Part shown: positions 58,501-64,000 of the stretch, piece after piece | How the letters are laid out: each line of letters starts with the position of its first letter | Position numbering within the stretch: position 1 is the stretch's first letter | NCBI GenBank assembly: GCA_035578175.1 | Contig: JAQMRL010000004.1 | Coordinates: 36,696,901 to 36,760,900, forward strand | Source: Catonia carolina | Taxonomy: Eukaryota > Arthropoda > Insecta > Hemiptera > Achilidae | DNA: 64,000 nt | Direction: 5' to 3' | Program-made: the position numbers and the translations under genes | The notes under the pieces: model-generated | Database searches by the model: none | Seen by the model: the letters and a program-made list of their open reading frames with translations, nothing else | What the model was told of the DNA's origin: nothing

Positions 58501-61500
58501 AAGTTTAATATTAAAACAAATTAATTAAATGAGTATGAAGAACTTAAAAAAAAAAAACAAATTTGGAGGTGTCAGACCGCTGATACCAGTTATGTCACAA
58601 AAAATGATGATACCAGTTGAGTGTTAATCATGAGTGAAAGACGCAAAATGGAAATCAACCGCAGTTTAGGTTAAAAATACGAAAAATTACTCTTCTCCCT
58701 AAACTAAGCTCTATAGAGAAAAATGCTAAAAATAAAAATTGTAGTTCTTTTAATTCTCTATAAATTTGATTATGTACACTTTTGTCGTAAAATGCATACT
58801 AAGGCTGAAATCTTAATAAAAATTGATTTTCCACACGTTTTAGTGAGAAAAAAAAACAGGAAATCGCTAATTACCGCTAAACTAAGAGTTATACAAAAAA
58901 ATGTTGAAATAAAAGATGTAGGATTTTAAATTCTCTACATTTTTTATTATATAAATTTTTGCGCTAAAATGCATATGAAAGCTGTAATCTTAAAAAAACA
59001 TTTTTTTTATGTGAAAACAGCCTCACCGAGATTTTCAGCAAACATGGTGCCTACCCTATCTTGTGAGCATAAAAAATTTAGTAAACCAGGTGATTCTAAA
59101 AAAAATCGTAGGACCAGTTTTTGAGAAAATCGCAAAAAAGTGAAAAATTACACGAATAAACTACTACTTCCGGTTGACTGATTTTGATGAAAATGTTCGT
59201 GTCAGGTCCGGTAGTGGTACCTAACTTAAGTTTCAAGTTGAAAAGTTTCAAGGTGAAAACTTGATTTCGAAAAATCGACATGAAAACAATACTTTCCTTC
59301 CTATATATTCATATAGGCAAGAGAAAGTAATAGATAAAAATATTTAATTTAAAACTAATTTATAAGTAACAAATAAAACTACATGCTAAACTTGAAACTG
59401 AGTAATAAATAAATCAATTTTTAAAATTGTCAAAAAAAACCCGCGACGTCTGTTCAAGAAATGATCGCGTACTGGCACGATACGAACGTTTTTCTAAACC
59501 GGACAGTAATAGAAAGATTATTCACCCATCTGAACATAGAAAGAAGCAATAATAAACCATATAAAGGTGACACAAAACAGCGTGAGCCCATCACCTGGGA
59601 GTGTTCGAGTTGACGCAAAATTTAGTGACCTGCAGTCAGCGTGGAATAAATCGAGTACAAAAGTATAATAGTCTTTATTCTGTTAACAACAGAAAAGCAA
59701 CTATAAAAAATTAACTAAAATTAAGAAAGGACATAGACATTAGTGAACTGTATGGATTTCCAGACCAGAAAATATAATTAGCAATGTAACAGAGTCACTT
59801 TAACACGTTGACTGCGGCTGACGCGGAATCGCGTCGGCCTAAACACTCCCAGGTGACTGGCGGATGCGATTCCACGTCCGAGGTATACAGTTTATTATTG
59901 CTTCTTTCTACGTTTAGGTAGGGTGAATAGTCTTTATTTTATTGCCCAGTCATAGGAAAAGGTTCATTCTATGGTAGTGAGCGATCAGTTCTTGGATAGA
60001 CGTCACCAGTTTTTTTTTGCGGAGTTTTAAAAACTGATATATTTTCTTCTATGTTTCGAGTTTAACAGGCTGTTTTATTTGTTATTAATAAAATGTTATT
60101 TCATTATATTACTTTTCTTACAATTACGCAACATTTACTATACTTAGTAAATATTAAGTGTGGCAAAAATGCAACTAAATAAATAAATATGAGTACACGA
60201 ATGTAATACCTAAATGCTTTAAATTTAAGTAGGCCCATTTTTTCGAACATACAGACCTAAAGTTAACTTTTTTTAAAGAAACTAGTAGGTATTAATTTTT
60301 TTTTAAATGTTTGCACAAAAATTGGTTATAGAAATATTTTATTAGTACTTATACTTTTAGAAGCCTACGAGGCGTGCACATTCACACAAAGCGGCAGGGT
60401 CATTTACTTATAATAGTATACTAGTAGGCTTATTCAATTCTTTTCTTAGGTGACCCCATTTTTGGAATTGCATTTTTACCTGTTCACGGAAACACTTACT
60501 GCCGTGCGAACAGAAAGGGTAATAAAATATTGTTGAAAACAAGAAAAAAATCGTAAAACCGTCACAGGTACAGATATATGTCTGCAGTCTGTATCGTAAT
60601 ATTACTTACTTTCAACTTTACAAAAACCTTTGGCCACACCGCAGTTATTCAGCTAAGAGTGCCATACAGAACTATTATTATCCTTTTTTTTTTTTTTACC
60701 AAGTGATGATGCCTACATAAGCCTTGGGCTTGAGCGTAGGTAATGATATGTGGTGATTTACAGATGAAAAAATGCCAGACCTGACCGGGAATCGAACCCG
60801 GGACCCCGGCATAGTAGCCAGTTGCGCTGACCACTACACCACGGGCCGGCCTATTCCTATAAGTTTTTAATTTTTACTCATAGGTTTACGTGATAAAGTA
60901 CATTCAGACTTTTACATTTGTTATTATACTTTTATGTGTGTATTTTTAAAATTAAAACAAATACATTTATCTATAGTAAAATACATAAACATACACGTAT
61001 AAATATAAAATAAAAGTATTGAATGAAAATACACATGATAAATTGTAATTGTAGAGAGAATATGAGGATATGAAGCGCCGCGGACTTGTGCATTTCTGTG
61101 TGCGGGGAACATATAAAAGCGGCAGGCGACGGTTCAGCCACAGCGAATAACATCGCTTAACGGGCCGCAGTGAACGTGTTAATACTTTATCTGAGAGTAA
61201 ACAATTTTTCTATAAGTACAGACACTTTTAATATCTTGAAATAATAAAAAAACTTACATATTCTGTGATTGTGTAAGGATGATCGATTCCATTGACCCTT
61301 TCTGACATTAAAACAGCTTTCTGTTGGAAAGCCATTGCTTCAGTATGATCGCCCATAATGTAATTCAGTCTTGCCAACATACGTAAACACTGTGCAATTT
61401 CTGGATGCATTGCACCATAAACATTATTCAATAAATTAAGAGCTTCACTTATTAATTCATAACCTTCTTTAAGATAGCCTTGTGAAATTTTGTTCTGACC

Positions 61501-63262
61501 GGTTGTGTAGAAATTGTAAGCATCACTGGCCTGAAAAAAGAACAAGAACATAATTTTAAATAAAAAATTAAAGAAAATAATCTTAAAAATATAAGATTCT
61601 TTCTGTATTTTGGTACGTGTTAGTAAAGTATTAAAAAAATTATGTTCAAAGAAAAAAGTTGGGAACCTTTAGTTTATAAGTAAATTAGCTAATTATCTTA
61701 AAAAGTTACCGCAGCACTGATTCATCACCATTTCAGTAACAATTTAAACAAAATTGATGTATTTTGGATTTTATAATAAATACATTAAAACATTTACATT
61801 TTTGGTGTTGAAACAAAATTACAAAAACCACAAAATTAAATAAATATATCAAAAACAAAAACATCATGCATGTTCTTGTATGACTTAATTTTTTTTTTAC
61901 GTCAAGCTGTTTTGCATTACTGCTAATCCAGACAATGAAAAGTGGTAGATGAAAAAATTCCAGATCTGATTGGGAATTGAAAACTGGGACACATGGTTGA
62001 CCACTACACCACAGGCCAGCCATGGCTTTTGGCTGGTCACTATACAAGGTTAAACTTTTGCTGTTGCTTAATATTTCATAGCAACATTCCACCAGCCGAC
62101 AGACTCGACTGGCCCAGAAGCAAATCAAAATACTCGTAATTATTAAGAACATTATTCAAAATTTAGCACTGTCAATATTTCAGTTATGTTTCAAACAGGT
62201 TACATCTAAAATTAAATACAATTATAACTAATATGAATACTGACTGAAATAAAAATGCTTACCCTTGGGTTGATATGTTTTACAACAGGGAATATATTAA
62301 CAATATCTTCTTCAACAAATGTTAACCTATTCTTAACATCAAATGAATACTCTCTTAATGATATCTGAATACCTGTTTTTAAACAGAAAGACCTGCAAAT
62401 AAAAAGAAAATTTATTAAAAAAGTACAAAAAATTCCAGTTATGTAAACTCTTTATCTTGCATGACCTGAAACTTGTCTATAAGCCAAACATGAACATGTT
62501 TGATGTTCACTAATATACAAGATTTCATTAAAACTGATACAATAATTTAAAGCTATATCATGAAAAATTTTAATGTAAAAGATTGAAAACATGACTTTCA
62601 GCACAAATTTCTTATTTCTATACCTACTTTCAGAGAAGAGATTTTTTTTCTTTTTTTCAGAGATTCTTTTTACACCTAATAGTTATGCACATTAAGTAAG
62701 AATTAGTGAATGGAAAGTGTGTCCAGCTGTTTGAAATAGTGTCGTTATGGGACTGGTTATGAGTTACACTAATTGTGCGTGCGGGTGATAGTAAGTGTTT
62801 GTGGACAAGTAATCGTTTTGATTTTTAAGAACAGTAATCTACTGTTAGTCAAGTTGGTTTAAGTTTAAGTTTCATAACTGCTTTATTTTATATAATTAAA
62901 TTGTAATTGTTAGTAGGCTAAGTTAAATCATTAATTGTAATTATTAATTTTGTAATAAATAGTTGTAATAAGTCGTTTATTATTTATTAAACCCACATCC
63001 CGAACGAACCTAGACTTAGGTGTTACAGTATTATCAAATTAACAAACCTGAGTAATGAAATTTTTTGGAGGGAATATTGTTGTACAGCAGAATCAATCGA
63101 ATCAGCAGTCAAATTCCAATCGTAATATGATTTAAGATCAGCTCGTATTTGTTGAAACAATGTTTTTGGAGTTAAACTGGCCCACTCATTACAGTCTGCT
63201 GATAGTAATGGGTTCATTCTTCCTTTTCTTTTATTACGCCGTTTTGAATTTTTACTTTGAAG
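52483..63262 (-). CDS. clu: clu/CLUH (clustered mitochondria protein), 3' part
   Basis: Cytoplasmic RNA-binding TPR protein needed for normal mitochondrial distribution; it binds mRNAs of nuclear-encoded mitochondrial proteins. Seven phase-consistent exons (1281 nt, 427 codons) match the C-terminal third of animal CLUH, from [15 protein letters not shown] through the TPR region ([74 protein letters not shown]) to [18 protein letters not shown] and the SQQDIENFK tail. The CLU_N and central Clu domains lie right of base 64000. The C-terminus is uncertain: either the last exon reads through its donor to a stop at 52474 (adding Val-Ser), or another short exon lies downstream. Confidence 0.95.
52744..52893 (-). 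repeat. tRNA-Gly-derived SINE, family B, copy 3 (best preserved)
   Basis: On minus: ggccgcctctgtagcgtagtggt (A box) then ctggcctgccacgcggtgg, matching the anticodon arm of tRNA-Gly(GCC), then ggttcgattcccggc (B box), a tRNA-unrelated body, ctgttgatgcgactat and an A-rich tail. About 150 bp. In the clu intron before the last exon. Confidence 0.9.
53130..53560 (-). pseudogene. SETMAR-like mariner transposase fragment
   Basis: Minus: [20 protein letters not shown], a break, then [40 protein letters not shown] and an out-of-frame continuation with hints of the [12 protein letters not shown] block near 53270. Includes the first catalytic Asp region but with Asp replaced by Tyr (FFYIHG for FFDIRG). 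Confidence 0.8.
53598..53779 (+). pseudogene. mariner transposase C-terminal fragment, opposite strand
   Basis: Plus: [55 protein letters not shown] and stop. This is the standard mariner transposase tail, open and well preserved, immediately beside the minus-strand fragment. Confidence 0.85.
54241..54449 (-). CDS. clu: clu exon
   Basis: Encodes [60 protein letters not shown]. Ends AG before gtattt; the next exon completes Ser. Confidence 0.96.
54460..55430. other. clu intron, nothing recognised
   Basis: AT-rich with no repeat ends or coding resemblance noticed. Confidence 0.5.
55502..55717 (-). CDS. clu: clu exon (TPR)
   Basis: Encodes [40 protein letters not shown] and [11 protein letters not shown]. 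72 codons, phase 0, acceptor tttcag, donor gtgagt. Confidence 0.97.
55730..56910. other. clu intron, nothing recognised
   Basis: AT-rich. The plus ORF at 56120-56317 has no recognised family and no splice context. Confidence 0.5.
56924..57049 (-). CDS. clu: clu exon (TPR)
   Basis: Short exon encoding [40 protein letters not shown]. 42 codons, phase 0. Acceptor tttcag, donor gtaagt. Confidence 0.96.
57560..59328. mobile_element. Repeat family X, copy 4, interrupted by a piggyBac-like element
   Basis: Left end aaaatctggagtgaaacact then caactttcccttgcc; after the insert, atcatgagtgaaagacgcaa, gctctatagagaaaaatgct, gcatactaaggc, cctatcttgtgag, ctacttccggttgact and the end cataggcaagagaaagta. 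The part holding the CA tract is deleted (joins aagtttca to aggtgaaaact). In the clu intron. Confidence 0.82.
57684..58623 (+). mobile_element. piggyBac-like element 2 (TTAA flanks, 940 bp)
   Basis: TTAA at 57680-57683 and 58624-58627. Inverted ends ccctcaactggtatcat and, from the right, cactcaactggtatcat (one mismatch). Subterminal copies of gataccagtt with gcggtct occur near 57700, 57870 and 58575-58605. Inside, 58044-58139 is a short ORF starting [17 protein letters not shown], possibly a relic of a transposase N-terminus. No catalytic DDD region. Confidence 0.88.
59455..59620. repeat. Inverted fragment of the neighbouring TTAA element family
   Basis: tattcacccatctgaacata, gaagcaataataaac and cacctgggagtgttc match, reversed, the sequence at 59838-59935 within the TTAA element at 59804. 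Confidence 0.75.
59804..61178. mobile_element. piggyBac-like element 3 (TTAA flanks, 1375 bp)
   Basis: TTAA at 59800-59803 and 61179-61182. Inverted ends cacgttgactgcggc and, from the right, cacgttcactgcggc (14 of 15). Subterminal gacgcggaatcgcgtc palindrome near 59820. No transposase found; carries a SINE. In the clu intron next to a TPR exon. Confidence 0.85.
60683..60851 (-). repeat. tRNA-derived SINE, family A, inside the TTAA element
   Basis: On minus: ggccggcccgtggtgtagtgg (A box), ggtcccgggttcgattcccgg (B box), tcaggtctggcattttttca, a body ending ccaagg-ttatgtaggcatc and an A tail over 60683-60700. Well preserved. Confidence 0.88.
61258..61530 (-). CDS. clu: clu exon (TPR)
   Basis: Encodes [51 protein letters not shown] and [15 protein letters not shown], the first clear TPRs. 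91 codons, phase 0 at both ends, donor gtaagt. Confidence 0.97.
61889..62021 (-). repeat. tRNA-derived SINE, family A, diverged copy
   Basis: On minus: ggctggcctgtggtgtagtgg, ttttcaattcccaatcagat, ctggaattttttcatctacc, agcagtaatgc and cttgacgtaaaaaaaaa tail. The middle of the tRNA part is deleted. The minus ORF 61733-62152 crosses it and is not a gene. Confidence 0.8.
62263..62392 (-). CDS. clu: clu exon
   Basis: Short exon with no long ORF of its own. Encodes [39 protein letters not shown], matching the KTGIQIMLREYNFD...[13 protein letters not shown] block of CLUH. Acceptor ttgcag, donor gtaagc, phases fit both neighbours. Confidence 0.95.
62400..63040. other. clu intron, nothing recognised
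   Basis: AT-rich; no repeat ends or ORFs of note. Confidence 0.5.
63048..63262 (-). CDS. clu: clu exon (basic linker before the TPRs)
   Basis: Starts after aattcag with [15 protein letters not shown], a very basic linker. [20 protein letters not shown] and [10 protein letters not shown] follow, matching CLUH. Ends AG before gtttgt. The acceptor is conventional and upstream exons are outside the window. Confidence 0.93.
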
Positions 63263-63269
63263 CTGAATT

Positions 63270-64000
63270 AACAACAAAATTGGAATAATTACAAATATGC
63301 TTACACTGTACAGAAAACAATAATAATTACACAATAATCTGCTTAGGTATAGGTATCAGATGAACTGTCACATAGCCGAGCGAGTGAGAGGGAGATATGT
63401 GGCATAACTACGCATGTGCTCAAAGGTCTTTACCGTTATAATCCAAATCTGAAAACATACTACAGTCGTTATGTTGCTTGTTAGTTTACTGCATGCATAA
63501 ACGCTTGCTCACAACAATGAGTAAAATTAAAGAGAATGTTATTGGAATGGCGCGTATGGCTTGTGCGAGTGAGAGCGTTATGCATTCTCTCACTCCCACG
63601 GCTAGGTGACATTAGTTCATCTGAATACTGTAAATTAATCACTTTTCAAGTTTTTCTGCTCGCCAGTAAATACAAATTCTGTACTAACAAACAAATCTTG
63701 ATAAATAAAGGACCGGTAGTTCAAAGATTTTCTCACAAGAATTTCAAATATGCTTAGAAAATCTCAAAGTTACAGGTACCACACTTCAGTCAAAAATTCT
63801 AAAAGTTCTTTAAAATAGCCCTTAAGCAATTTTAAAGAAACTATTCATTAACAATATTTTATCTAATCTCTGTGAATGTGGGAAAGTCAAGATGAATTCA
63901 AGATCAATCAATATTTGACATTAAAAAGTAAAAACTCATGTCACTACTATCGGTTTCATAATCATAGACACCCGAGTTTGAACCATTGCATCTCCAAAAC
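63270..64000. other. clu intron running off the right edge
   Basis: No further clu exon found. The upstream N-terminal and Clu-domain exons should lie beyond 64000. gagcgagtgagag/ctctcactcccacggct blocks at 63380 and 63585 are inverted relative to each other and may mark another repeat. Confidence 0.4.

Noticed and set aside
57684..58623. Retroviral or other viral insertion
   Set aside because: No gag, pol, env or LTR structure was seen; the ends and TTAA flanks fit a DNA transposon.
60775..60851. Functional tRNA gene on the minus strand
   Set aside because: A and B boxes are present but the acceptor stem does not pair and the sequence continues into a SINE body with an A tail.
61733..62152. 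139-aa minus ORF as an extra exon or gene
   Set aside because: It crosses a decayed tRNA-derived SINE and has no splice signals fitting clu; the real clu exons lie on both sides.
1..64000. CRISPR array, operon or bacterial defence system
   Set aside because: No regularly spaced identical repeats; gene structure is plainly eukaryotic with spliceosomal introns.

Overview
The window is AT-rich animal nuclear DNA, most likely from an insect. The evidence is two conserved, intron-rich metazoan genes in small exons with GT/AG introns, and a dense load of mariner, piggyBac-like, P-element/THAP, non-LTR and tRNA-derived SINE sequences. A hemipteran is my guess, but nothing in the sequence fixes the order. 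No bacterial genes, rRNA, CRISPR array or functional tRNA gene was seen.

Two host genes lie on the minus strand. The 5' half of CAD (rudimentary; glutamine-dependent carbamoyl-phosphate synthetase, dihydroorotase and aspartate transcarbamylase, the start of pyrimidine synthesis) runs from its ATG at 42129 to beyond the left edge. I could place 15 exons whose phases all agree (3429 nt, 1143 codons). They cover the small-subunit/GATase part, the whole CPSase A half and the start of the B half. The rest of CPSase B, DHOase and ATCase must lie left of base 1. Upstream of CAD, in the same orientation, is the 3' part of clu/CLUH (clustered mitochondria protein). Seven exons between 63262 and 52483 (427 codons) encode its C-terminal TPR region; its N-terminal part lies right of base 64000. 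About 10 kb separate the two genes. This gap is mostly repeats and AT-rich sequence, with a weak candidate for a small spliced plus-strand gene at 43047-43443.

The introns and the gap are a layered record of transposition. A non-LTR element with an uninterrupted 925-aa ORF, an (AAG)n tail and an 11-bp target duplication (7858-11196) sits inside an older element in CAD intron 10. A 5'-truncated second LINE (12930-13650) has a 14-bp duplication, and a related repeat at about 29.8 kb preserves the empty site. A 3.18-kb P-element/THAP-type transposon (33992-37175) carries long terminal inverted repeats and a 7-bp duplication, but its transposase is broken by frameshifts. Three TTAA-flanked piggyBac-like elements (20971-21548, 57684-58623, 59804-61178) each sit in another repeat or hold one. 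A 1.3-kb mariner with TA duplication has split a palindromic fold-back element.

Other notable structures are a roughly 765-bp near-palindrome made of two inverted copies of a transposase 5' end (43829-44592), an unclassified element family whose copies carry a CA microsatellite at the same internal position, a SINE that still shows its tRNA-Gly(GCC) ancestry, and a MITE whose terminal motif is repeated inside it. Two inverted copies of one repeat flank CAD exon 15 and could pair in the pre-mRNA. I found no wholly new multi-gene system. The best novelty candidates are the unclassified repeat family, the iterated-motif MITE and the unrecognised spliced ORF.
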